The position numbers and the translations under genes were made by a program. Of a stretch of DNA of 64,000 nt, positions 22,383 through 33,175 are shown piece by piece. This stretch comes from Dipylidium caninum. Taxonomy: Eukaryota > Platyhelminthes > Cestoda > Cyclophyllidea > Dipylidiidae. Each line of letters starts with the position of its first letter. The stretch's first letter is position 1. The notes below the pieces were generated by a model, which worked only from the letters and a program-made list of their open reading frames with translations, did no database searches and had not been told where the DNA came from. The DNA lies in contig QEYB01000654.1 in NCBI GenBank assembly GCA_017562135.1, forward strand, positions 682,001 to 746,000, in the 5' to 3' direction.

Positions 22383-22701
22383 ACCCGCTGTGCGTCCTCA
22401 TCTCTCCACTCTCCTCTCTCGTCCATCTCCACAGCCCGTGGCTGCAGCTGCGACGCCTCCCGCGACAGCGGCAGTAGCAGAAGCAGCAGCAGCAGCATGT
22501 GGCGGAGGGGTGTGTTGTCAGCCACGGCGGCGGCGGCCTGAGTGGCATTCGCTGTGATCGGGGGGAGAAGTGCGTCCTCCTGTGCACTCACGTCGACGCG
22601 CTGTCCTATGGCCAAATGGGGTGGGCGTGGAGCCCGAGGACACTTGCATTTGGTCCACGGGGAGTGGAGGGGTGGGCGGGGCGAACGAGGCAGAAGCGCG
22701 T

Positions 22702-22772
22702 GCGCCGGTGGTTCAGTGGTAGAATGCTCGCCTGCCACGCGGGCGGCCCGGGTTCGATTCCCGGCCGGCGCA
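22702..22772 (+). tRNA. tRNA-Gly(GCC), unit 4
   Basis: Sequence as in unit 1. Confidence 0.97.
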
Positions 22773-23518
22773 CCTCTGTTGTTGCAACTCTGCCTCCTCT
22801 ACTCTCCTTTCCTCTCCTCTCATCTCCACTCTTTCTCTTCTCTTCTCATCTACTCTACACGCCTCTCCTGCATCCCTCGTGCTTTTCGCCTCCCCGCTCG
22901 CATGCTCCAGAGGTCCCAGGCCTTAGCAATATTTTGTCGTCGCGTCTCCTTCCGGGACAGACTCGGGCGGCACCGCCAGCCCCACCATGTTGAACGTGCG
23001 CACCGGGCAACCAAAGAGACGCTCGCTCGCTCGCACGCATGCACGCACTCATTGCCTGGTCTCAACCCGGTGGAACACCTGCAGGACAAAGGCGTGGTCG
23101 GGACGACCTGGCTCACACAACAGACGACTAGACTGGACTAGGCTCGACTAAATCATTTTGGAGTAGACATGGGTAGAATAGATTAAATTACATCATAAAT
23201 AGACTCTCCAACGCGGTGGGGAACAGGGCAATGGAGATGGCAACGAAAGGAAGGTAAGGTAAGGGCAAGGAAGTGGAGGCGAGGGAGGAGAATAGAGGAG
23301 AGCTGAGCTGAGCTGAGCTGAGCGGAGCGGAGCGGAGCGCTGTCGGCGAACTGACTCACTCCCGAACATGCCTTAACCTCGAGTGGGTCAGTGCAGGGCA
23401 GGGCAGGGCAGGGCAGGGCAGGGCAGGGCAGGGGCTGAGGGGGAGAGAAATGAAGGAGATATTAATGGCGATGATGCTGTTGATGGCCTCGGTAGGAAGA
23501 TGGGCTGCCTCGCAAACC

Positions 23519-23590
23519 AGGTTCCACCGAGATTTGAACTCGGGTCGCAGGATTCAGAGTCCTGAGTGCTAACCACTACACCATGGAACC
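23519..23590 (-). tRNA. tRNA-Gln(CTG), unit 5
   Basis: No change from unit 1. Confidence 0.96.
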
Positions 23591-23734
23591 GACGCGCGCC
23601 GCGTCCAGTGCCCCACTCCGCCTCGCCTCGCCTCGCCTCGCCTCGCCTCGCCTCGCCTCGCCTCGCCTCGCCATCCGACGTGTGTGGAGTCTGGGGACGG
23701 ACGGGTCAAATAGCCCGGGGCTGTAAGAAAACCC

Positions 23735-23808
23735 TGCCCCTGGAGAGGCTCGAACTCTCGACCTCCGCATTATAAGTACGGCGCTCTATCCGACTAAGCT
23801 ACAGGGGC
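23735..23808 (-). tRNA. tRNA-Ile(TAT), unit 5
   Basis: No change from unit 2. Confidence 0.96.
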
Positions 23809-23916
23809 CACCACCCACCGCCACGTCGTCGCGCGGCATGTCACATTGCTGGCTGATGGGTGACGGGAGGCTGGAGAATGTGCGGCTGGAGGCTGGTGGT
23901 GGAGGGCGTGTTGGGT

Positions 23917-23989
23917 GCCGCAGTGGCGCAATGGATAGCGCGTCTGGTTTCTACCCAGAAGGTTGTGGGTTCGAGTCCCACCTGCGGTA
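23917..23989 (+). tRNA. tRNA-Arg(TCT), unit 5
   Basis: No change from unit 1. Confidence 0.96.
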
Positions 23990-24495
23990 GGCTGCGGGCT
24001 GCGGTCTGCGGCGGGTGGTGGGTGAGGCTGGAGCGGCGGACCGGTCAACGCTGGTCGCTGACGCGGTCTCGAATTTGGTCTCGGTCTATTGTTGCCACGT
24101 CCAACGTCCGCGAGGTGGCCAGGAGGCCAGGCGGCCAGTAGGTGGGATGGGTATCTCTTCGGGGGAGGCGGGCGCGTCTTGGCCCCCGGGCTGTTTCATC
24201 GCCTCCATCGCCTCCTGCTCGGTCGTCGCCTCCTCCTCACTGATTGTTGAGCTCAGGGACACACTTCCACTTGGCATGAATGCCTTACGTCGGGGTATCC
24301 TCCCCATCGTCCATCTTGCTCCCGATTCCTGTCACTGTCTGCACTGCCCTATTGCAGCCGACATGGAGACGCAGTCGACCGGTTGGTCAGTCGCGACGCG
24401 GAGCTGACGGCGTCGGTGAAGGTGAATGTGACCGTGTGTGGGATGTGTGCCCGTGGCGGCGAGCGGCGAGTAGGGAAAACGGGCGGCAGTACCAC

Positions 24496-24567
24496 TGACC
24501 CCGACGTGATTTGAACACGCAACCTTCTGATCTGGAGTCAGACGCGCTACCGTTGCGCCACGGAGTC
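24496..24567 (-). tRNA. tRNA-Trp(CCA), unit 5
   Basis: No change from unit 1. Confidence 0.97.
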
Positions 24568-24885
24568 ACCCGCTGTGCGTCCTCATCTCTCCACTCTCCT
24601 CTCTCGTCCATCTCCACAGCCCGTGGCTGCAGCTGCGACGCCTCCCGCGACAGCGGCAGTAGCAGAAGCAGCAGCAGCAGCATGTGGCGGAGGGGTGTGT
24701 TGTCAGCCACGGCGGCGGCGGCCTGAGTGGCATTCGCTGTGATCGGGGGGAGAAGTGCGTCCTCCTGTGCACTCACGTCGACGCGCTGTCCTATGGCCAA
24801 ATGGGGTGGGCGTGGAGCCGAGGACACTTGCATTTGGTCCACGGGGAGTGGAGGGGTGGGCGGGGCGAACGAGGCAGAAGCGCGT

Positions 24886-24956
24886 GCGCCGGTGGTTCAG
24901 TGGTAGAATGCTCGCCTGCCACGCGGGCGGCCCGGGTTCGATTCCCGGCCGGCGCA
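24886..24956 (+). tRNA. tRNA-Gly(GCC), unit 5
   Basis: No change from unit 1. Confidence 0.97.
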
Positions 24957-25709
24957 CCTCTGTTGTTGCAACTCTGCCTCCTCTACTCTCCTTTCCTCTC
25001 CTCTCATCTCCACTCTTCTCTTCTCTTCTCATCTACTCTACACGCCTCTCCTGCATCCCTCGTGCTTTTCGCCTCCCCGCTCGCATGCTCCAGAGGTCCC
25101 AGGCCTTAGCAATATTTGTCGTCGCGTCTCCTTCCGGGACAGACTCGGGCGGCACCGCCAGCCCCACCATGTTGAACGTGCGCACCGGGCAACCAAAGAG
25201 ACGCTCGCTCGCTCGCAACGCATGCACGCACTCATTGCCTGGTCTCAACCCGGTGGAACACCTGCAGGACAAAGGCGTGGTCGGGACGACCTGGCTCACA
25301 CAACAGACGACTAGACTGGACTAGGCTCGACTAAATCATTTTGGAGTAGACATGGGTAGAATAGATTAAATTACATCATAAAATAGACTCTTAACGCGGT
25401 GGGGAACAGGGCAATGGAGATGGCAACGAAAGGAAGGTAAGGTAAGGGCAAGGAAGTGGAGGCGAGGGAGGAGAATAGAGGAGAGCTGAGCTGAGCTGAG
25501 CTGAGCTGAGCGGAGCGGAGCGGAGCGCTGTCGGCGAACTGACTCACTCCCGAACATGCCTTAACCTCGAGTGGGTCAGTGCAGGGCAGGGCAGGGCAGG
25601 GCAGGGCAGGGCAGGGGCATGCGAGCTGAGGGGAGAGAAATGAAGGAGATATTAATGGCGATGATGCTGTTGATGGCCTCGGTAGGGAAGATGGGCTGCC
25701 TCGCAAACC

Positions 25710-25781
25710 AGGTTCCACCGAGATTTGAACTCGGGTCGCAGGATTCAGAGTCCTGAGTGCTAACCACTACACCATGGAACC
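25710..25781 (-). tRNA. tRNA-Gln(CTG), unit 6
   Basis: Matches unit 1 exactly. Confidence 0.96.
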
Positions 25782-25914
25782 GACGCGCGCCGCGTCCAGT
25801 GCCCCACTCCGCCTCGCCTCGCCTCGCCTCGCCTCGCCTCGCCTCGCCTCGCCATCCGACGTGTGTGGAGTCTGGGGACGGACGGTCAAATAGCCCGGGG
25901 CTGTAAGAAAACCC

Positions 25915-25988
25915 TGCCCCTGGAGAGGCTCGAACTCTCGACCTCCGCATTATAAGTACGGCGCTCTATCCGACTAAGCTACAGGGGC
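25915..25988 (-). tRNA. tRNA-Ile(TAT), unit 6
   Basis: Matches unit 2 exactly. Confidence 0.96.
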
Positions 25989-26095
25989 CACCACCCACCG
26001 CCACGTCGTCGCGCGGCATGTCACATTGCTGGCTGATGGGTGACGGGAGGCTGGAGAATGTGGGCTGGAGGCTGGTGGTGGAGGGCGTGTTGGGT

Positions 26096-26168
26096 GCCGC
26101 AGTGGCGCAATGGATAGCGCGTCTGGTTTCTACCCAGAAGGTTGTGGGTTCGAGTCCCACCTGCGGTA
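26096..26168 (+). tRNA. tRNA-Arg(TCT), unit 6
   Basis: Matches unit 1 exactly. Confidence 0.96.
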
Positions 26169-26683
26169 GGCTGCGGCGGGCTGCGGTCTGCGGGCGGGTG
26201 GTGGGTGAGGCTGGAGCGGCGGACCGGTCAACGCTGGTCGCTGACGCGGTCTCGAATTTGGTCTCGGTCTATTGTTGCCCACGTCCAACGTCCGCGAGGT
26301 GGCCAGGAGGCCAGGCGGCCAGTAGGTGGGGGGTATCTCTTCGGGGGAGGCGGGCGCGTCTTGGCCCCCGGGGGCTGTTTCATCGCCTCCATCGCCTCCT
26401 GCTCGGTCGTCGCCTCCTCCTCACTGATTGTTGAGCTCAGGGACACACTTCCCTTCCACTTGGCATGAATGCCTTACGTCGGGGTATCCTCCCCATCGTC
26501 CATCTTGCTCCCGATTCCTGTCACTGTCTGCACTGCCCTATTGCAGCCGACATGGAGACGCAGTCGACCGGTTGGTCAGTCGCGACGCGGAGCTGACGGC
26601 GTCGGTGAAGGTGAATGTGACCGTGTGTGGATGTGTGCCCGTGGCGGCGAGCGGCGAGTAGGGAAAACGGGCGGCAGTACCAC

Positions 26684-26755
26684 TGACCCCGACGTGATTT
26701 GAACACGCAACCTTCTGATCTGGAGTCAGACGCGCTACCGTTGCGCCACGGAGTC
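26684..26755 (-). tRNA. tRNA-Trp(CCA), unit 6
   Basis: Matches unit 1 exactly. Confidence 0.97.
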
Positions 26756-27073
26756 ACCCGCTGTGCGTCCTCATCTCTCCACTCTCCTCTCTCGTCCATC
26801 TCCACAGCCCGTGGCTGCAGCTGCGACGCCTCCCGCGACAGCGGCAGTAGCAGAAGCAGCAGCAGCAGCATGTGGCGGAGGGGTGTGTTGTCAGCCACGG
26901 CGGCGGCGGCTGAGTGGCATTCGCTGTGATCGGGGGGAGAAGTGCGTCCTCCTGTGCACTCACGTCGACGCGCTGTCCTATGGCCAAATGGGGTGGACGT
27001 GGAGCCCGAGGACACTTGCATTTGGTCCACGGGGAGTGGAGGGGTGGGCGGGGCGAACGAGGCAGAAGCGCGT

Positions 27074-27144
27074 GCGCCGGTGGTTCAGTGGTAGAATGCT
27101 CGCCTGCCACGCGGGCGGCCCGGGTTCGATTCCCGGCCGGCGCA
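27074..27144 (+). tRNA. tRNA-Gly(GCC), unit 6
   Basis: Matches unit 1 exactly. Confidence 0.97.
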
Positions 27145-27873
27145 CCTCTGTTGTTGCAACTCTGCCTCCTCTACCTCCTTTCCCTCTCCTCTCATCTCCA
27201 CTCTTCTCTTCTCTTCTCATCTACTCTACACGCCTCTCCTGCATCCCTCGTGCTTTTTCGCCTCCCTGTTCCGCTATGCTCCAGAGGTCCCAGGCCTTAG
27301 CAATATTTTGTCGTCGCGTCTCCTTCCGGGACAGGACTCGGGCGGCACCGCCAGCCCCACCATGTTGAACGTGCGCACCGGGCAACCAAAGAGACGCTCG
27401 CTCGCTCGCACGCATGCACGCACTCATTGCCTGGTCTCAACCCAGTGGGACACCCGCAGGACAAAGGCGTGGTCGGGACGACCTGGCTCACACTAGACTA
27501 GACGGCTAGACTAGACTAGACTGAATTATATTGAAGTAGACTTGGGTAGAATAGATTAAATTACATCATAAATAGGCACTCTCCACGCGGTGGGAACGGG
27601 CAATGGGATGGCAACGAAAGGAAGGTAAGGTAAGGGCAAGGAAGTGGAGGCGAGGAGGAAAGAGGAGAGCTGAGAGCTGAGCTGAAGCGGAGCGGAGCGG
27701 AGCGCTGTCGAACTGACTCACTCCCGAACATGCCTTAACCTCGAGTGGGTCAGCAGGGCAGGGCAGGGCAGGGCAGGGCAGGGCGGGGAGGGGAGGGGAG
27801 AGAAACGAAGGAGATATTAATGGCGATGATGCTCTTGATGGCCTCGACAGGAAGATGGGCTGCCTCGCAAACC

Positions 27874-27945
27874 AGGTTCCACCGAGATTTGAACTCGGGT
27901 CGCAGGATTCAGAGTCCTGAGTGCTAACCACTACACCATGGAACC
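27874..27945 (-). tRNA. tRNA-Gln(CTG), unit 7
   Basis: Intact and unchanged although the sequence around it has diverged, for example GACAGG for GGTAGG upstream on the + strand. Confidence 0.96.
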
Positions 27946-28090
27946 GGCACTCGCCATATCCAGTGCCTCGCCTCGCCTCGCCTCGCCTCGCCTCGCCTCG
28001 CCTCGCCTCGCCTCGCCGTCCGACGTGTGTGGAGTCTGTGGACGGAGGGTGGGGGGGAGGGACACATAGCCCGGGGCTGGAAGAAAACCC

Positions 28091-28164
28091 TGCCCCTGGA
28101 GAGGCTCGAACTCTCGACCTCCGCATTATAAGTACGGCGCTCTATCCGACTAAGCTACAGGGGC
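28091..28164 (-). tRNA. tRNA-Ile(TAT), unit 7
   Basis: Intact. The adjacent TTTT is kept, while the spacer beyond it carries a new run of G. Confidence 0.96.
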
Positions 28165-28278
28165 CACCGCCGATCGTCTCGCCGTGGCGTGACGTGTCAC
28201 ATTGCTCGGTGATGCCTGGTGGCGGGTTGCGGGTTGCGGGTTGCGGGCTGGTGGTTGGTGGTGGAGAGAGTGCCGGGT

Positions 28279-28351
28279 GCCGCAGTGGCGCAATGGATAG
28301 CGCGTCTGGTTTCTACCCAGAAGGTTGTGGGTTCGAGTCCCACCTGCGGTA
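28279..28351 (+). tRNA. tRNA-Arg(TCT), unit 7
   Basis: Intact. The spacer after it is shortened by deletions. Confidence 0.96.
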
Positions 28352-28789
28352 GGCGCGAGGGCCGGCGGGTGGTGGGTGAGGCCGGAGCGGCGGACCGGCA
28401 ACGTGGTCGCTGTCTCGAATTTGGTCTCGTGTTGCCGCGGTCTCGGAGGCCAGGCGGAGTAGTGGTCTTTCGGGGGAGGCGGGCGCGTCTGGGGGCTTTC
28501 ATCACCTCCTCGCTCCTGGGGCTCGGTCGTCGCCTCCTCCTCACTGATTGTTGATGAGCTCGAGGGACACACTTCCACTTGGCATGAATGCCTTACGTCG
28601 AAGTTTCCTCTCCATCGTCCATCCTGCTCCCGATGCCTGTCACTGTCTGCACTGCCCTATTACAGCCGACAAGTTGACGCAGTCGACTACGCGGAGCTGA
28701 CGGCGGCGATGAAGGTGTATATGTGACCGTGTGTGGGTGTGTGTCCGTGGCGGCGAGCGGCGAGGAGGGAAAACGGGTGGCAGCACCAC

Positions 28790-28861
28790 TGACCCCGACG
28801 TGATTTGAACACGCAACCTTCTGATCTGGAGTCAGACGCGCTACCGTTGCGCCACGGAGTC
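28790..28861 (-). tRNA. tRNA-Trp(CCA), unit 7
   Basis: Intact, with the downstream TTTT preserved. Confidence 0.97.
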
Positions 28862-29188
28862 ACCCGTCGTCTCCTCTCCTCTCTCCGTTCTCCACTCTCG
28901 TCTCTCGTCTTTCGCCACGCCCCGTGGCTGCCACAGCGGCAGCAGCAGCACTCGCAGACTGCCACGTGGTGGGCACGCGGCGGAGGGGTGTGTTGTAAGA
29001 CACGGTGGCGGCTTGAGTGGCATTCGCTGTGGTCGGGTGGAGAAGTGCGTCCCCCTGTGCACTGACGTCGACGCGCTGTCCTGTGGCCGAATGGGGTGGA
29101 CGTGGAGGCCGAGGACAACTGCAGGTGGTCGAGTCGGGGAATGGAGCGGAGGAAGGGGAGTGGAGAGGCGGAGGATGCGGGAACGCGT

Positions 29189-29259
29189 GCGCCGGTGGTT
29201 CAGTGGTAGAATGCTCGCCTGCCACGCGGGCGGCCCGGGTTCGATTCCCGGCCGGCGCA
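29189..29259 (+). tRNA. tRNA-Gly(GCC), unit 7
   Basis: Intact. It is the last tRNA gene of the array; the distant TTTT is kept as GATTTTCG. Confidence 0.97.
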
Positions 29260-29796
29260 CCTCTATTGCACCTCTGCCTCCCCTCCCCTCCCCTCCCCTC
29301 CTCTCTCCACTCTTCTCCCTTCTTTCTCTTCTCATCTCATCTCCTTTTTCACGCCTCTTCTCCATCCCTCGTGATTTTCGCCTCCCTGTCCGCCTAGCTG
29401 CAGAGGCCCCAGCCCTTAGCCCTATTTCGTCCTCGTGTCTCCTCCCGGGACGGACTCGGGCGGCTCCGCCCGCCCCACCATGTTGACCGTGCGCACCGGG
29501 CACCAAAGAGACGCTCGCGACCTCGCTCACACGCAGACGCAGACTCATTGAAGTAGGACCTGGTCTCAACCCGGTGGAACACCTGCAGGACAAAGGCGTG
29601 AGTCGGACGACCTGGACACAACAGACGAAGACTGGACTAGGCCAGAGCTAAATCATTTTGGAGTAGATTTTATCATGGGTAGAATAGATTAAATTAATCA
29701 TAAATAGACTCTCCACGCGGTTTGGCACAGTGTAATTTAAGGGAAAATACGTGGTCGTGTCTTCTACTGCTTAACACTCAACTTCACTTTTCTCAG

Positions 29797-30247
29797 GTTA
29801 AATTTTCAGGCCAAAAGTGCCTTCACCATCCACTGGACGACGAAACTTTGCCTCCTAACTAACAGTGAAGTGGGCAAGCGCTTGGACGACATTTCCTATG
29901 CAAAATGTTCGTTCACATCTTCCTCCATTGTCTACGATTTCCCCGGTTAAGGTTGTTGTCAGGGTGGAGCATTCGTCTTTCCTTTGTCCTCTTACCTCGA
30001 CTCTCAATAACGCGGTGTCCGTGGTGATGAGCGTCGATTTCCTCCAAGAAGCCGCTTTCGTCTCCCACTGCCACAGGTGAGTGCTGACGGGGAGAGATTT
30101 TCTGTTTGCCCTTTGGCGGCCATAGATTTGCCACACGCTTTTAACGGTCATCTCAGTGTCAAATGCCAATTTCCCCAAGCTGACGGCAACATGGCGCAGG
30201 CACTTGTTTTGCGTAGCTTCTTGTACCACGACGATGCTGGCGGCTGA
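29797..30247 (+). pseudogene. 3' end of an unidentified gene, frame broken once
   Basis: A pyrimidine tract and CAG at 29796 open an exon (29797-30076) that ends at a strong donor, CACAG/GTGAGT. A second exon, 30157-30247, is in phase and ends in TGA. The first part reads as good protein (motifs AFTIHWTTK and KRLDDISYAKCSF), then runs into a stop just after TTCCCCGGTTAA at 29939-29949. From the same spot the next frame continues cleanly (VKVVVRVEHSSF, then AVSVVMSVDFLQEAAF) to the donor. One extra base at about 29941-29946, or a sequencing error there, explains this. No 5' exons are visible before the array edge, about 75 bp away. I do not recognise the protein; the C-terminal end is beta-like. 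Confidence 0.55.
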
Positions 30248-31369
30248 AGCTGCAAGGCCATATGCAGTTGCACGTGTTATTCGTGGTGAGTTGTGCATCT
30301 CCCCCGCATGTTATGCCACATTTCTTAGCCATGTTTTGCGAGAAATGGTGTTTGTGGCGCGCGAGTGCACCACTTTGACCTTAAAAAGAGGGGCTGATAC
30401 GAGCACCTTGTCGCGCTTGCGCTTTCTGCCAGCGGAGTGCGCAGGCTGCGTTAAAAGATGGTGGAGGAGAGAAGACACCAGACGGCGAGAAGGAATATTC
30501 ATTAATCGCCACCGCAATAGCCGTAATGATGTCACCCAGCACCCGACCCTGGTAGAGAGCGAGGTATATCACGGGCACCTACACGAATTTTGCACGTGCC
30601 TCAAGCCTCTCCATGGTCTCATGTATTGCGTGCATCGGGGCGAGGAGAGAGAGAGAGGAGAGAGGGGAGGTGTGCTGCGAGTGAGAGGGTGCGGTCGAAG
30701 ATTTGGAGCTTATAAATTCGCCCCCCTATGGCTGCATTGGCCAATCGGAGGCGGACACTTTGGTCTCTGATTGGCGCCCATTCCCGAGTCCTCTCTGCTC
30801 ACGAGAAGGGTCGAGAAGGGGCTAGAAGGCGGGTAATGAGTCATGAGGCGAAAGGCAAGACCACCCTGAAGTTAATCTGGTTCCAGTTCGAGCTTCGGTA
30901 GTTCGACCGATCGATTGATCGATCGAGCGGTTCAATGCCTCCTCCTCCGCCCCGCCACCCACTTTGGCATGCAGGTGAGGCGGCCATTTGGGGGACGAGT
31001 GCGTCCAGTTGCCACTCTCGACGGAGGCCACCGTGTTGTGTGAACATCGCAGACTGAAATGTGTTTGCTCGTCCAACGCCCAACTTCGGTGTTGAGGAGG
31101 ATCGTAGCCGCAACCGCATCAGCGCCGGTGGGCCTGCGTGTGGGTAAACAAGACTCCCCTCACCGCCACGCGCCTTCGCTCACTCCAGTGGCCTCTGCAC
31201 GCATCACACAGTGTTGTCGCCTGCTGCACTCAGCGTGTTTTTGCCACCACCACCACCACCACCTTAACAACAATAACAAGCAGTCCTGAAAGTGTCCCAC
31301 CGCACACCTCGCCTCACCCCATCTCACCTCTTATCGCCTCCCCATCTCGGCCCGTCCCCACCGCGCAGC
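30248..31369. other. Spacer with CCAAT-type promoter elements
   Basis: Around 30710-30770 a TATAAA-like stretch is followed by GGCCAATCGG and, inverted, CTGATTGGCG, both good NF-Y-type CCAAT boxes. Repeated GATCGATC lies near 30905-30925. No exon could be supported, although an upstream promoter for an unseen transcript is possible. Confidence 0.35.
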
Positions 31370-31376
31370 TATATAA
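31370..31376 (+). promoter_or_regulatory. TATA box of the secreted-protein gene
   Basis: TATATAA sits 63 bases before the ATG at 31439, in a GC-rich setting, so transcription should begin near 31400. Confidence 0.7.
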
Positions 31377-31438
31377 GGTGGCGTGTGTGCTCCCACACAC
31401 GCGGAGGACAAGAAGAGTGAAGCGAAGCGAAGCAGAAA

Positions 31439-32322
31439 ATGGCGCCAGTTCTTCTGCTCCTGCTCCTCTCGCAGTGTGGCATCAGCCTTGCGTGCGGAGC
31501 CACTGAGCCGGCGGTCGGCTTCACTCTAAGAAGATCAGACACCTCGATCTGTAAGTGCGCAGTGGTTGGTCTTCTTCTTCTTCTCCCTCTGCTTCTCCAC
31601 TCACTCGTCACTTGCCCCACCTGCCGTCTTGTAGATGCGTGTCCGCGGGCCACGACTCGGGGGACGAAAGAGTCTACGATTGCCGAGTACTTGGTGAGAC
31701 AGGCCTTCAAGACGATGGTTCTCGTGCGAAACGGGGGAGGCCAGTACTGGTGGGGCGACGCAGCTCGAGCCGCGTGGCACGTCGTGTGTCAGCCGCCGGG
31801 CCAGGGGGCCTCCGCACACACGTGCTCCTTCACGGGAAGGAATTTACACTTTGAGTATGTGCACACCGCGCGCTACCCCACGCCTCAAGCCTCATTTCAC
31901 TTCTTTTCCTCCTCCTCCTCCTCCCTCCGCTTTCTCTGTCTCTCTTCCTGCTCCCACTCAATCGCTCGCTCGTCGCCTCGTCTCTTTGATGTTGGCGCCT
32001 CGAGTGCCTGCGATGGTGCACGAGACCAGGGAAGAAGCCCACATGACCGACTTCCCACCTTCGCCCTTCCCCTTTCAGCATCGAAGGCACCGCAGCGAGA
32101 GTCTACTCCATGCACCAGTTGCACTTCAACGCCATCATTCGACGCCTGCCCAGCGGGCTGTTCAAGTTGCAGGCGGTGAAGTCCTTCTTCCCCGAGACCA
32201 CCCAAATGAAAATGGACTATTTCTTTGTGGAGGCGAAACTGCGGGCGGAGGTGCTGCGATGCTTCCGTCTGGCGCTTTACCACGTCGCCTGCTTCGACAG
32301 CCCCTCTTCCCCGTCCGTCTAA
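31439..32322 (+). CDS. Small secreted orphan protein
   Basis: Three exons, 31439-31550, 31635-31854 and 32079-32322, join in phase to give 191 residues ending in TAA. Residues 1-19 form a clear signal peptide (MAPVLLLLLLSQ then a short polar c-region). The mature part has several Cys residues, a WWGDAARAAWHVVCQ segment in exon 2 and an amphipathic, aromatic-rich C-terminal third in exon 3 (KMDYFFVEAKLRAEVLRCF). There is no transmembrane segment after the signal peptide, so secretion is likely. I do not recognise the family. The TATA box upstream and the poly(A) signal downstream support a real, compact gene. Weak points are the family-less sequence and the modest acceptor at 31634. Confidence 0.75.
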
Positions 32323-32390
32323 TGCGACTGGTGCACTTGACTTTGCTCGCCATTTTCCGGTTTATGTCGACCCGCTTGAGGTGAGACGAG

Positions 32391-32396
32391 AATAAA
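32391..32396 (+). promoter_or_regulatory. Poly(A) signal of the secreted-protein gene
   Basis: AATAAA about 70 bases after the stop codon at 32320-32322, followed by a GT-rich stretch. Confidence 0.7.
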
Positions 32397-33001
32397 GTGA
32401 GCGTCTTCCCGTGGCACTTGACAGCGCAGTGATGTCCTGGGAGCTGAACTCGCCGGCCGCGGAGAGCCCCTCCGCCGCCGACGCACGGACGCCCGCGTGA
32501 CAGACCGGGAGGGCAGCCACCAGACATCGTCGTTGTCGGCCCCACTCGCTGATCAGTGAGTCCGCCTTCACTGCCCGACTATGCGACGAGTAATGCGACA
32601 AACTCCCGTCTACTCGAGTCTCTCACAGCTCACCGATGGCCTGCACCACTTGCGGACAGTCGGTGCAGGACGACCTCGCAGCAGAGTCTTCCTGCCCTCC
32701 TCTGCTCCGCGCGTCTTTCGCAGAGCTTCTCCATGTGGTCTTTGCACCACCTCGTGGTGGGCACCACATCGGCGTTTGCGTGACGCCTCAACGCAGTCGA
32801 CTGCCTGCTCGCCCACTCGCGGAAGGACCGCTCACCGAAGTCCCGCCTGCCTGCCTGCGCGCAGGACAGCATGGGACATGGCTTCCCTCCCACCCGCTCA
32901 CCAGAGCGCCTTCTCGTTTGACCGCAGCGGGCAGAGAAGCGACGTCCTTCTTAACGGCACTGTTGGCAGCAGTTAACGGCACTTAGTCGACAGCTAGCAA
33001 A

Positions 33002-33072
33002 ATGCGGGACGGGGTGGGCCGTAGCGGGGCAAGGCGGGACGGGGTGGGCCGTAGCGGGGCAAGGCGGGACGG
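33002..33072 (+). repeat. 30-bp GC-rich tandem repeat
   Basis: Two full copies and a partial third of a 30-bp unit starting GCGGGACGGGGTGGGCCG. It lies just beyond the last stop codon of the minus-strand exons, so it may fall in their 3' untranslated region. Confidence 0.85.
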
Positions 33073-33175
33073 TGGTTTGGGCTGTTGGGTAAACTGGGGA
33101 CGGGGACGGGCCGCTGGGTGGGTAGGTGGGTGAGAAGGGAGGGCAGGAGAGAGGGGAGAACGTCGCAGCTCTGCG

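Larger units (their letters stand above)
14191..29720 (+). repeat. Tandem array of seven tRNA-bearing units
   Basis: The same ~2.2 kb unit repeats head to tail seven times. Using the CAACCCGGTGG motif as anchor, repeats begin at 14231, 16484, 18669, 20849, 23063, 25246, 27438 and 29567 (unit 6 end carries CAACCCAGTGG), giving unit lengths of 2253, 2185, 2180, 2214, 2183, 2192 and 2129 bp. Each unit carries Gln-CTG (-), Ile-TAT (-), Arg-TCT (+), Trp-CCA (-) and Gly-GCC (+). Units 1-6 are nearly identical. Unit 7 is clearly diverged and has several deletions in its spacers, yet its tRNA genes are unchanged. The array starts abruptly after a diverged edge and ends near 29720. Long apparent ORFs inside it are by-products of GC-rich repeats. 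Confidence 0.97.

Noticed and set aside
14191..29720. CRISPR array or rDNA-type repeat
   Set aside because: The repeat unit is ~2.2 kb with tRNA genes; there are no short direct repeats with unique spacers and no rRNA sequence in it.
29855..30298. 147-residue open frame on the minus strand
   Set aside because: The plus strand has the strong donor, an acceptor and an in-phase second exon with a stop over the same bases, so the minus frame is more likely a shadow.
30156..30770. 204-residue plus-strand open frame
   Set aside because: It is out of phase with the spliced frame that ends at 30247, has no motif and runs through promoter-like sequence.
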